Positions 11,501 to 21,114 of a DNA stretch of 64,000 nucleotides are shown here, one piece after another. Below the pieces are notes generated by a model that saw nothing but the letters and a program-made list of their open reading frames with translations, was not told the DNA's origin and did not search any database. The stretch comes from Cercospora beticola (taxonomy: Eukaryota > Ascomycota > Dothideomycetes > Mycosphaerellales > Mycosphaerellaceae), in contig NC_088935.1 of assembly GCF_033473495.1 (NCBI RefSeq), forward strand, positions 4,898,001 to 4,962,000. The letters are read 5' to 3'. Both the position numbers and the translations under genes were made by a program. Within the stretch, counting starts at the first letter, position 1. Each line of letters opens with the position of its first letter.

Positions 11501-12560
11501 ATCCCGCGCGCAAGCAGCCACGCCGACGGGTCCACCACAGACTTTCCACCCTGACAACGTGCTCAACATCGTACCTCTTGTCAAGGAGGCTTCTCCAAAG
11601 AGTGTCCTTGCTGAGGAGGCACTTGAAGCCGGACGCTTGAGCTTGCAGCAGGACCAAAAGGAGCTCGGCCAGGAGCTGCTCCTTGAGAGTCTGAGCTTGC
11701 ACGAGCAGATCTATGGCATCTTGCATCCCGAAGTGGCTCGCGTCTACTATGCTTTGTCCACTCTGTACTATGGATTGGAGGAGAAGCAGGCTGCGGTCGA
11801 GCTCGCGAAGAAGGCCGTCATCGTTTTTGAGCGAACTCTCGGCATCGATGATGCTGACACCATTCTGGCGTACTTGAATCTGAGTCTGTTCGAGCATGCG
11901 ACGGGCAACACCAGAGGTGCGCTCGCCTACGTGCGTCACGCACTGAACTTGTGGAAGATTGTCTACGGCATCCGCCACCCTGATTCGATAACCACGATCA
12001 ACAACGCGGCCGTCATGCTTCAATCTTTGAAGTCATTCCACGAGTCGCGACTGTGGTTTGAGGCGTCTCTGGACATCTGCGAAGAGGTCTCTGGCAAGCA
12101 GTCCATCAACACTGCCACGCTCCTCTTCCAGCTCGCCCAAGCGCTTGCCCTCGACCAAGACTCGAAGGCTGCTGTGAGCAAAATGCGTGAGAGCTACAAC
12201 ATCTTCAAGGCAGCTCTCGGACCTGAGAATCAAAACACCAAAGAAGCGGAGAACTGGCTCGAGACCCTCACTCACAACGCGGTCAGCCAAGCGAAGCAGG
12301 CCAATCTCCTTCAGAACCGTAAGATACTTCTGAGGACAGGCCGGCAATCCAAGGTACAGCTCGGCGGCACCAGACAGACGCCTCCTGCGGGTCAGTCGGC
12401 GCCCGATGCGCTGCAGGCAGCGGCCACACCGAGCCAGGGTGGTGTTGATCAGCGTAACCTCGATGAGCTTATTAAGTATATCAACGGCGAGAGCGCGAAG
12501 CAGACGACACCCAAGAAGAAGACCACGGCCAACCCAAAGCGTAGGCAACAGAGGGCATAA
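8596..12560 (+). CDS. clu1: Clustered-mitochondria protein, CLU1/TIF31 homolog
   Basis: Two exons, 8596-8623 and 8719-12560, with a 95-bp intron; 1289 residues. The first exon encodes MAADDASIN and joins in frame to ESKQDST. Without splicing an ATG at 8706 would give a slightly shorter start; the spliced form is preferred because GTATGT and GCCAG sites fit. A ubiquitin-like CLU N-terminal domain begins near residue 50 (FQLTVKLPHAPGETQIMV). The CLU domain spans the middle of the protein. A charged Lys/Glu/Gln linker lies near 620-660, and a Lys-rich stretch near 920-930. Tetratricopeptide repeats occupy about 984-1190. The tail is basic (TPKKKTTANPKRRQQRA). CLU proteins bind mRNAs for mitochondrial proteins, associate with eIF3 and ribosomes, and keep mitochondria distributed in the cytoplasm. 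Length and domain order match full-length fungal homologs. Confidence 0.92.
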
Positions 12561-13839
12561 ATTATCTCTTGGATACATGTATTGATTGCTCTCTCCTGGC
12601 GAACTTGGCATTGGTACCATCTAGCGACACTTGAGTAGAAGAAACCAGTCGGCGGAGGCTGGCGGGCAAATTGTCCCAATGGATATTGCGGAATAATGTT
12701 GCGGAGCCGAACGAACCAAGGAGCATCGCCCACGACTGATTGAAACATTGTACATTGTAGATGGCACTTGTGTGGAGGTGAAACAAAAGAAGAAGACGAA
12801 TAAGTTTTGCAGAAGAGGTTTAATCACCACTCACATCGCTTTCAGAGCAGAGCGCGCATTATTGTACAAAGAAAGAAAGTAGAATTGTAGAGATTATGTA
12901 TAGTAGGAAAAGCAAAAATTCTGCACTATTGAGACCTTGATTGAATGAATAGACAAACTGCGTGACGGGTATGTTTGGAAGAGTTGGTGTCCGAATGCTC
13001 GAGACGACTTCATCGTAGAGAGCTGAGGCGACCTCTGAAAAGCCTAGGCGACCGCATGGAAGGTTAAATCAGCTGTTTTTGAGGTCGCCTCAGCTTTCGT
13101 GCGGTCGTCTCAGCTTCGATACGGTCGCGTCAACTTTTGTGCGGTCGCCTCAGCTGTCATGCGGTCACATCAGCTCTCACACGGTCGCCTCAGCTTTTTG
13201 GACGTCGCCTCATCGTTGATTTGGTTACGCCAACATCGTGATGGCTGCCAACTTTGTTCTCTCCTGTCCTTGTCGCTTTGCCGTTGGTATTCGGCATATC
13301 ACTATCAGCTGATCGATATCGATGCCAACCTGGCAAGGAGCCAGTCAAGGGGACGGTTGGATGGGAATGAGAAAAGAGTATGAAAGAAACAACGGCCAGG
13401 AGAGCGATATGGATTGAAGACCCCACCTATCCAGTCGAATTTTTGCTAAAACATGACCATCATGGCCGTAGCCAGGACGTTTCGAAGCAAAAGACCCCGA
13501 ACTTGCCAAAAATCCATCTTGCGCCATTTGACGCCATGCTGAAATCTGCACAGCCGAGCTGGAAACAAATGACCATGTCCCCATCAAGCCACTTCTTCTT
13601 CGTACATTTGACACTCTTGTCGGTCATTCGTTCAAGCTGTTGCGCTCACGCTGTCAGCATTGCCGGCGCATTGCCAAATAAAAATCCGAGGCTTCTCCTC
13701 CGAACAGACGTACAGTGCGCCGCCTCGCGTGGTATATTATGAGACATACCTTGGGTCGCCTTGAAACACCCTATATGCAAAAAGCAGGCGTCAGCTCAGT
13801 ATACTGGATCGTCCTCCTCCAAAGCCTCCAATTTCGGCT
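12561..13839. other. intergenic region between convergent genes, containing a minisatellite
   Basis: About 1.28 kb between the 3' ends of the CLU gene and the HP1-like gene. Apart from the 20-bp repeat array listed separately it holds only short frames without recognisable domains. Confidence 0.5.
13021..13240. repeat. 20-bp tandem repeat (minisatellite) with an inverted arm
   Basis: From 13081 to 13240 the DNA falls into eight consecutive 20-bp units resembling gcggtcgcctcagctttcgt, starting at 13081, 13101, 13121, 13141, 13161, 13181, 13201 and 13221. The last two are the most diverged. A degenerate unit precedes them near 13060. At 13021-13060 two units run in the opposite direction: agctgaggcgacctc (13021-13035) is the exact reverse complement of 13081-13095. 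The array could therefore fold into a hairpin. No open frame uses it convincingly. Confidence 0.85.
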
Positions 13840-14683
13840 TTAATCTACAAATTGTCTAAGCAGGGGTTCAGTCGAGCAGTGGCAGAAAATTCGCCCGCAC
13901 CGGGGAAAGAGATGGGGACAACTTACAAGTGACCTTCATAGTAGTCGAGTAATCGTTGTGGGCATTTCTGGCGCAAGACGGGCATTTTGTGCTGGGTTTT
14001 GCGATCATTGTTCCACTCGAGCAGCCCTTCGAGGGTTTGGACCCCCCTGCTCTTGTTGATTGTGCCATCTTCGTCCACTTCATCGCCTTCGATGATCGCT
14101 GTGACACGCGTTACGTGATCTTCCCAGAGTCCAAGCGGGGGTGTCCATTCGGCGCCGTTGGTCTCTGACTTCCGCGAACGGCCTTTCTTGCTGGAAGTTG
14201 GTGCGGGTGATTCTTCCATGGCGGAAGACGCTCGCTTGCCTAGACTTTTCTTCGCGCTCTTCTTGTCTTTGTTCTTGTTAGGAGGTTCAGGGGTGCCGCC
14301 AACCTTCCGGTGGTATGCTTCTAGCAGATCTTTCGCTCCCTCCTCGCTGGTGAGATCGTTAGCGCATAGTATTTTGGCACGATGTTGAACATGCATACAG
14401 ATTCTCAATCGGCTCCCATGTGCGATCTGCTTCGTCATCGTAACCGACCCATTTTATCTCGTATACAGTCTTGCCCCTAACAAATTTGTGACTCAAAATC
14501 TTCTCCACCGCGTATTCATCTTCCGCCTCATCGTCGTCCTCGGACTCCTCGGGCTGGGTTTTGACTGCTTTGGCGGGTATAGCGTCGGGAATGTCGACGT
14601 CGCTCCCGTCGGAGTGTAGCGGTGCTGATTGTCGTCAGTCCAAAGCGCGCCAGTAAAGATGCTGCGCTTCTCATACCAGGCAT
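13840..14683 (-). CDS. Heterochromatin protein 1-like (chromodomain plus chromoshadow domain)
   Basis: Four exons: 14683-14677, 14624-14399, 14346-13927 and 13855-13840. The introns are 52, 52 and 71 bp, and the product is 222 residues. The first exon supplies only MP plus one base. The chromodomain (about residues 35-78) contains EYAVEKIL, YEIKWVGY and TWEPIENL, with the aromatic residues of the methyl-lysine cage in place. A Lys/Ser-rich hinge follows. The chromoshadow domain starts at about residue 145 (WTPPLGLWEDHV) and ends CPQRLLDYYEGHL. HP1 proteins read H3K9 methylation and dimerise through the shadow domain to build heterochromatin. The last splice is less certain: unspliced, a TAA directly after HL ends the protein at 13923. 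Spliced, it gains QFVD. CCT5 diverges from it 457 bp away. Confidence 0.82.
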
Positions 14684-15140
14684 CTTCAGTGCAGTTGCGC
14701 TGGAGCGCGTGCCAGCTTGCGGGGTCCGAGGTCGCGATTCGCGTTGTGACTTGTCAATGCGTGTCTTGATGATGCGCGATCGCGTAGATGCTTTGCGCGG
14801 TGCCGCTCGTGTTGTTGTTGAAGGCAGTGGAGGGCGTCGTGGGCGCAGGTTAGTGACCGAAAGTGAGAGCTTCGAGGGCGTTCATCTCCGCTCAAGACGC
14901 GACTTCCGTTTGAAGCTCTCGGCTGCTCCCGCAGCTTTGACGCGACTGCCCACGAAAAGTTCGAGAAGCAGCAGCGGGCAGGAACGTTTTAGTCAACACC
15001 ACGCCGTCCTCACTTGAACGCCTTTCCCGACTCGAATTTCTGACGAGTGTGCACGGCTGAATATTTGCAACTGCTAGAGAAGCTGTGGGGAACCCGCCGT
15101 TGACGAAATTCTGCCTTGAAGGCACTGGAGGAGAGGAAAC
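14684..15140. promoter_or_regulatory. divergent promoter of the HP1-like gene and CCT5
   Basis: 457 bp between two divergent start codons, so it should hold both promoters. A 131-codon frame on the plus strand overlaps it but has no domain and runs into the HP1 5' end, so it is not annotated. Confidence 0.5.
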
Positions 15141-16956
15141 ATGGCAGGACAACCGATGAGTGAGTTGCACAAATCAGGATGAGTTGGAAAGTGAAGCAGG
15201 AGCTAATACAGAATAGACCTCGATCTGAGCAATGGTACGACGCGCGACAAAGTGAGAGGGTATAGATACTGACACTGAGCAGCTCAGATCACACAGGATG
15301 AGTCGGGACGTCCCTTCATCATCGTGAGAGATCAGGGAAAGAAGAAGAGAACACATGGCAACGAGGCAGTGAAGAACCACATTCTCGCCGCTCGCACTGT
15401 TTCATCGATCGTCAAAACATCCCTGGGTCCCCGAGGCCTCGATAAGATTCTCATCTCGCCTGATGGAGACATCACAGTAACGAACGATGGAGCGACGATT
15501 TTGTCGCAAATGGAGATCAAGGACCACATCGCAAAGCTGCTCGTATCGCTTTCGCAATCGCAAGATGCAGAGATCGGAGACGGAACAACAGGTGTTGTGG
15601 TTTTGGCAGGCGCACTGCTCGAGCAGGCAGCGGAACTCATCGACAAGGGAATTCACCCCATCCGGATAGCAGATGGATACGACCAGGCTTGTGAGGTGGC
15701 AGTCGCAGAACTGGACCGGATATCAGATGTGATGCCCTTCACTCGGACCGAAACGGACAACCTCTACAAATGCGCGAGGACATCGCTGGGCAGCAAGATT
15801 GTGTCCAAGGCACACGGTCAGTTTGCACAAATGGCAGTGGACGCTGTTCTTTCTGTCGCAGATCTGGAGCGAAAGGACGTCGACTTTGAGCTGATCAAGG
15901 TCGATGGCAAGGTCGGAGGCTCGCTAGAAGACTCGCTCCTGGTCAAAGGTGTGATCGTGGACAAGGACTTCTCCCACCCGCAGATGCCTTCAGAGGTGCG
16001 CGACGCCAAACTCGCCATTCTCACATGTGCGTTCGAGCCTCCCAAGCCAAAGACAAAGCACAAGCTGGACATCACGAGTGTGGCCGAATTCAAGGAATTG
16101 CAAAAGTACGAGCAGGCTAAGTTCACCGAGATGATCCAACAGATCAAGGACACTGGCGCCAACGTTGTTATCTGCCAGTGGGGGTTCGACGATGAGGCAA
16201 ATCACCTGCTTCTCACAAACGAACTTCCTGCAGTGCGATGGGTTGGCGGACCTGAAATTGAGCTTATTGCAATCGCCACAAATGGTCGCATTGTGCCACG
16301 CTTCGAGGATTTGAGCGAGAAGAAGCTTGGTACTGCGGGCGTGGTACGGGAAATGTCGTTCGGCACAACGAGAGAGAAGATGTTGGTCATCGAGGAGTGC
16401 GCAAACTCTCGCGCCGTTACTGCTTTCATCCGAGGCAGCAATAAGATGATTATTGATGAGGCCAAGCGATCACTGCACGATGCACTATGCGTCGTACGCA
16501 ACCTGGTTCGGGACAATCGAATCGTGTACGGTGGTGGAGCTGCTGAGATCGCTTGCTCTCTGGCGGTAGAGAAGGAGGCACTGAACACACCTGGACTGGA
16601 GCAGTACAGCATGCGGGCATTCGCTGACGCACTTGATGCGGTGCCAATGGCACTTGCAGAGAACAGCGGTCTGAGCCCAATTGAAGCCCTGTCTGAACTC
16701 AAAGCACGACAGAGCAAGGGTGAGGGCAGAGGTCGCCTTGGCGTTGACTGCATGCAGACTGGATCAAATGGTATGTCGACATTCCGGAACTCATCAAGAA
16801 AGTATGCTAATCTTTTTCACAGACATGAAGGAACACTTCGTCATTGATCCCTTGATCTCAAAGCGCCAACAGCTCCTGCTCGCCACACAACTTTGTCGCA
16901 TGGTGCTCAAAGTCAACAACGTGATTGTCGCTGGCTCGGATGACAACGACTTTTAG
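15141..16956 (+). CDS. cct5: T-complex protein 1 subunit epsilon (CCT5)
   Basis: Four exons: 15141-15159, 15217-15234, 15283-16770 and 16823-16956; 552 residues. The N-terminus assembles across two introns and an 18-nt exon to MAGQPMNLDLSNAQITQDE. That matches the conserved DLSNA...QDE...GRPFIIV(R/K)DQG start of CCT5. Chaperonin motifs are clear: [30 protein letters not shown] (ATP binding), a Lys-rich apical region, and GGGAAEI near the C-terminal equatorial domain. The protein ends in GSDDNDF. CCT5 is one of eight subunits of the cytosolic TRiC/CCT ring, which folds actin, tubulin and WD40 proteins with ATP. The subunit is assigned as epsilon from the N-terminal sequence and from [20 protein letters not shown]. 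It is full length. Confidence 0.95.
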
Positions 16957-17472
16957 ATGAATGCTACGAAATGCAGCGCATAGCGACGGCGTGAAGGTCT
17001 AGATGGCCCATATAGAAGGAGTCCCTCTCATGGGAGGTATGTACATGGTGCAGCACGTGTATATTACTACCACTTCTGCCAGTCGGTCGACTTTGGCGTG
17101 TCCAGTCACATCCCGCAACGATCTCAGAGTATTAATGCAGGTACAAGATAGCGCGGCGTGCCAACGTCAAAGCCTGACCGACGGATCTTCGGCACAGAAT
17201 TCTCTTTTTGCGTGGCGGCGCATGCAGAACGGAAAGCGATGAATGCTGTGAACGAATCATCAATTGGTCCGTCGAGTAACGATAAGCACCACGTGCACTT
17301 CTCTTCTGCTGTCTTCGACCTACAAGATTCCCACTATTCTCCTGTCGTATACTGCTCACTGCCTCCAGCTTTCCCCACGACGCTCACTTGGCGAACCTTT
17401 GGCAAACGCCGATATCGCTGCCTGCTGCCGATCATCCAGTCTGCCCACATCTAGCAAATCGAACACAGTCGA
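16957..17472. other. intergenic region, CCT5 to MFS gene
   Basis: 516 bp between genes on the same strand. It presumably contains the CCT5 terminator and the promoter of the MFS gene. No further gene was recognised. Confidence 0.4.
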
Positions 17473-19473
17473 ATGGATGGCACGCACCATAGACACGCCC
17501 GTACTGAAACCGCGGATACTGTAGACTCGACTGCGACTACGCTGCTTGCAAGTGCTTCCAGCAGCAAGCAACCCAGCTTTGAGGAAGGAAATCGATGTGC
17601 AAATGCCGGACTAGCATCTCATGAACAAACAAGCCATGTGCGTAGACGTAGGAACACGTTAGACGATGTCTATACAGAGGACGAGGACGGAACAGAATCC
17701 GATGAGCACGAAGCATTACTCTCCCGAACCAAGGCCACGCGTTCCAACGATCTGACCAATGTCGCAAACACTGCCCATGCCGTTGACGAGGATGGAGGCG
17801 ATGCACCTCCACCACAAAGCAACGCCAAACCTGAGCCCGTAGCCTGGCGAGATCTTCCAAAGAAAGGACAACTCACAATCCTCACGCTTGCACGCCTCTC
17901 TGAACCACTAACGCAGACAAGCTTGCAAAGCTATATGTTCTATCAACTGAAGAGCTTCGTTGGACCTGATGGACAAGCCCCAAGCGATGCCGTCGTCGCT
18001 CGACAAGCAGGGCTTCTCGCTGCTGCTTTCACGGGAGCACAGTTCCTGACAGCCATGATGTGGGGACGACTGGCCGATAGCGAGTATATGGGGCGCAAGA
18101 GAGTGATACTTATCGGACTGCTGGGAACTGCCATCGGAAGTCTGGGCTTCGGCTTCAGCCAGTCTTTCGCCGAAGCCATGTTCTGGCGTGCAATCGGTGG
18201 AGTACTGAACGGGAACATTGGAGTCATGAGGACGATGATTTCGGAGATCGTGAAGGAGAAGAAATACCAGTCGAGGGCGTTTCTGCTCATGCCGATGACA
18301 TTCAACATTGGAGTGATCATTGGCCCGCTGCTTGGTGGCATTCTGGCTGATCCTGCTGGGACTTATCCCCATATCTTCGGACCTGGAGGGACTTTTGGAG
18401 GAAAGAACGGAGTGTGGTTATTCATGCACTTTCCATATGCGCTGCCGAATTTGATCAACGCCGCCTTCTTGATCGTGAGCACGATTGCGTTAGTGCTTGG
18501 ACTGGAAGAAACGCTGGAAGGTCTGCGAGGCAAAAGCGATTGGGGTCTTAAGCTTGGTCGACTGTTGATGAGGATTGTACGCAAGAAGAGAGCGATGCAG
18601 CAAGATTATGCGCCACTGGAAGCTCGTGAGGGAAGCGTGGATGTCGAAATGAGCACATCAGAATCTGCACAACACAACAAACCCGCCAGCATCAGAAGGA
18701 AGCTCCCATTCTGCAGGATCTGGACCAAGAATGTGCTCTTCACTCTCCTGGCACATGGCCTCCTGGCAATGCACGTCGGGACATTCAACAATCTCTGGTT
18801 CGTCTTTCTGTCCACGCCACGATATAGTCCCGACTCCCGACAGGAAAAGCTACCATTGCCAGAAGGCTATAAACAACACCTGCCGTTCACCTTCACTGGC
18901 GGCCTCGCTCTCCCTCCCCCAGCAATTGGAACTGCCCTCGCCATCCTCGGCGTTATCGGCATCTCCCTCCAACTACTCGTCTTCCCTCCTGTCAGCTTCT
19001 GGCTCGGCACAATTCGCTCTTATCGCTTGAGTCTCCTTCTTTTCCCTATATCCTACTTCCTCGCACCCTACCTCGCCATCGTTCCCAGCACGTCTTCTCC
19101 GCCCGCTCAAGCTTCCGGACTACTTATCTGGCTCTATATCACCTTGGTCCTCGCGATTCAAGTCATGGCCCGGACGTTCGCGCTACCAAGTACTGCAATA
19201 TTGGTGAACAATGCGAGTCCACATCCGAGCGTGCTGGGGACGATCCATGGCATTGCGCAAAGTGTAAGTAGTGCTACGCGGACGATCGGACCGGTCTTGG
19301 CGGGACATATTTATGGCGTCGGGCTGGAGAGAGGGGTCGTGGGTGCGGCTTGGTGGGGTATGGCTGCGATTGCCGTCTTAGGGGCATTTGCGGGTAGGTG
19401 GGTAAGAGAGGGAGATGGACATGAGATATGGCTAGAAGGTGAAGAGAAAGAGGATGGGAATGGTAGGCGATGA
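17473..19473 (+). CDS. MFS transporter, DHA1/ZIFL-YCR023C-like, probably vacuolar
   Basis: Single exon, 666 residues. Residues 1 to about 125 are hydrophilic and acidic and include EHEALL, an acidic dileucine motif of the type that sorts proteins to the vacuole. Twelve membrane helices follow. The first begins near TLARLSEPLTQTSLQSYMFY. The loop 2-3 signature appears as GRLADSEYMGRKRVI. Helices 4-5 contain the stretch around FNIGVIIGPLLGG. A long cytosolic loop of roughly 80 residues separates the two halves. This arrangement resembles the plant zinc-induced facilitator-like and yeast YCR023C group; substrates vary and cannot be read from the sequence. A 78-bp direct duplication straddles its stop codon, described separately. 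The codons just before the stop (EGEEKEDGNGRR) come from the first copy of that repeat. Confidence 0.85.
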   Translation: MDGTHHRHARTETADTVDSTATTLLASASSSKQPSFEEGNRCANAGLASHEQTSHVRRRRNTLDDVYTEDEDGTESDEHEALLSRTKATRSNDLTNVANTAHAVDEDGGDAPPPQSNAKPEPVAWRDLPKKGQLTILTLARLSEPLTQTSLQSYMFYQLKSFVGPDGQAPSDAVVARQAGLLAAAFTGAQFLTAMMWGRLADSEYMGRKRVILIGLLGTAIGSLGFGFSQSFAEAMFWRAIGGVLNGNIGVMRTMISEIVKEKKYQSRAFLLMPMTFNIGVIIGPLLGGILADPAGTYPHIFGPGGTFGGKNGVWLFMHFPYALPNLINAAFLIVSTIALVLGLEETLEGLRGKSDWGLKLGRLLMRIVRKKRAMQQDYAPLEAREGSVDVEMSTSESAQHNKPASIRRKLPFCRIWTKNVLFTLLAHGLLAMHVGTFNNLWFVFLSTPRYSPDSRQEKLPLPEGYKQHLPFTFTGGLALPPPAIGTALAILGVIGISLQLLVFPPVSFWLGTIRSYRLSLLLFPISYFLAPYLAIVPSTSSPPAQASGLLIWLYITLVLAIQVMARTFALPSTAILVNNASPHPSVLGTIHGIAQSVSSATRTIGPVLAGHIYGVGLERGVVGAAWWGMAAIAVLGAFAGRWVREGDGHEIWLEGEEKEDGNGRR

Positions 19474-19585
19474 CGAATGATAGACCCAGATGTCAGGATG
19501 GACTTCTGGCTCGAAGGTGAAGAGAAAGAGGATGGGAATGGTAGGCGATGACGAATGATAGACCCAGATGTCAGGATGGACTTCT
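19430..19585 (+). repeat. 78-bp tandem duplication across the MFS stop codon
   Basis: Bases 19430-19507 and 19508-19585 are head-to-tail copies that differ at one visible position (19434 a, 19512 c). The first copy contains the last codons and TGA stop of the MFS gene; the second lies wholly after the stop. The length equals 26 codons, so the copy is in phase with the gene. Confidence 0.9.
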
Positions 19586-19987
19586 GGCATCAGGAGCCGC
19601 GATACAGAAATATGCCAACACATACGTGGACCAATGTCTCGCGGAGGAAGCACTCGGTGACGCGATGAATTAGGAAGTGAAGTGGGAGGTAGTTATGGCG
19701 AGACGCGAGAGACACGGAGTGGCAAAGTGAATGGCATCGCCGATGTGAAGCATCTATCGTGGCGGCGATGTCAGAGTGAGGGATGTTGTCGTACGAGTGG
19801 TGAGCTTGCCCCATTTTCGCACAAGAGACCTCACTTGACACTTGCAAAACGGCACTGAAGACTCCAGTCAAGGATCCAGGTGGCTCATTGATCGTCCGAC
19901 CACAAGTGTGCTTGTTTCAAACCGCACTGCAGGAATACTTTGCAACCAGCAGACACGCCGATCGACGACTCGTTGACCTTCAGCAAA
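19474..19987. other. intergenic region, MFS gene to unknown gene
   Basis: 514 bp on the same strand. It begins with the second half of the 78-bp duplication; the rest shows nothing recognisable. Confidence 0.4.
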
Positions 19988-21076
19988 ATGCCGACCAGCA
20001 AACAAGGCGAGAAGAGAACGGTAACGCCGGAAGAGAAAGCACAAAAGCAACATTTCGAGATTGAGCGCACTGAGAAGCTACGCCAGCATTACCCATCATG
20101 GACTGGCACATATCGCTCGGGCGGCAGCCCTAATCTCAAGACTATCGCCACCTTCATGAATCTCGCCGACGAGGAAGAGGCGGTCAAGATGCTCGATCAC
20201 ATGCGTAGCTTTGTGTTCGAGCCAGGAACTGGCTACACGAGACCTTTCAACGAAATGTCCCTCTCCGCGAAGAACCAGGCATTTCGAACACTCATACAAG
20301 ACGACAGTCATCCATTGCATGTTTACGCTCTCAATCAAGGCCTTGAGAGAGTGTCGAGAAACGCAGTTACCTTGAAGGAGATTTTCAGCAAGCAGCTCTT
20401 CGCGGAGCATGACTGGCCAGAGTCAGCCGGCGAGCCAGATGAACCCACTTGGAAGTTCGTGGCCAATATGGTGAAGTATTGGTTCCATAAAGATTTGACC
20501 GCAGACACACCAGCCCATAGAGAAAAGGTCAGGGCCCAGGACAAGAAGGGCCGCGATAAAAGGCGACAGATAAGAGAACAGAACAAGCCAAATGAGCCGG
20601 AGGAAGACGTTGGACAAGGCGCCCGGCGAAAGCGCAGGACTACGCAGGCTACCGGCTCACGAAAGCGTACAGCTGTCGAGAGCGAGGATGGTACGAACTC
20701 GGACATAGGTGTGTCTCATCTGACAAGATCGGAAGATTTTCATGTTCCAGCGGAAGCTCACAATTCTCACTTTGATTGGGCATCGGTTCCATTCGCTTGC
20801 CGACTGATGGGCTTTAAGTACAAACATGACGAAGAGAGCTGGCTTTTGGTGCCCCTGATGTTCGCAAAGCCAGGAATCGGCGAACCGCAAAACGCGACAG
20901 GCCTGGACAGGGATGCGATCATCAAAGCTGTACGCAAGCGTTGGCGGTTGGTTGGATCTCTGAGCTTCGACGGCCAGCCAGAAGAACGAGTTGCGGAGGT
21001 GATTGAGGAGAAAGCTGGAAGCGAACGGACAATTCATATCGAGTTTGACCAGTCCAAAGCGATGAGGTTGGATTGA
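19988..21076 (+). CDS. Uncharacterised protein with a basic central region
   Basis: Single exon, 362 residues from the ATG at 19988 (MPTSKQGEKRTV); an in-frame ATG at 19940 would add 16 residues. I do not recognise the family. The N-terminal half is mixed helical sequence with a YPSWTGTYRSGG segment and a helix-rich region around MNLADEEEAVKMLDHMRSF. Residues from about 180 to 245 are Lys/Arg/Glu-rich and include KKGRDKRRQIRE and ARRKRRTTQ, which look like nuclear localisation signals. The C-terminal third is again folded-looking and ends AMRLD. There is no signal peptide or membrane helix, so a nuclear or cytosolic protein is likely. It has long uninterrupted coding character and both flanks are consistent with a gene. 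Confidence 0.65.
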   Translation: MPTSKQGEKRTVTPEEKAQKQHFEIERTEKLRQHYPSWTGTYRSGGSPNLKTIATFMNLADEEEAVKMLDHMRSFVFEPGTGYTRPFNEMSLSAKNQAFRTLIQDDSHPLHVYALNQGLERVSRNAVTLKEIFSKQLFAEHDWPESAGEPDEPTWKFVANMVKYWFHKDLTADTPAHREKVRAQDKKGRDKRRQIREQNKPNEPEEDVGQGARRKRRTTQATGSRKRTAVESEDGTNSDIGVSHLTRSEDFHVPAEAHNSHFDWASVPFACRLMGFKYKHDEESWLLVPLMFAKPGIGEPQNATGLDRDAIIKAVRKRWRLVGSLSFDGQPEERVAEVIEEKAGSERTIHIEFDQSKAMRLD

Positions 21077-21114
21077 GCGCGCATATACTGGCAGTATACA
21101 AGTCGTTCCTGGTT

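Noticed and set aside
14622..15017. 131-codon plus-strand frame between HP1-like gene and CCT5
   Set aside because: Overlaps the HP1-like first exon on the other strand; Arg/Ser-rich random composition; no homologous domain.
16202..16753. 183-codon frame antisense to CCT5
   Set aside because: Shadow of a highly conserved coding exon.
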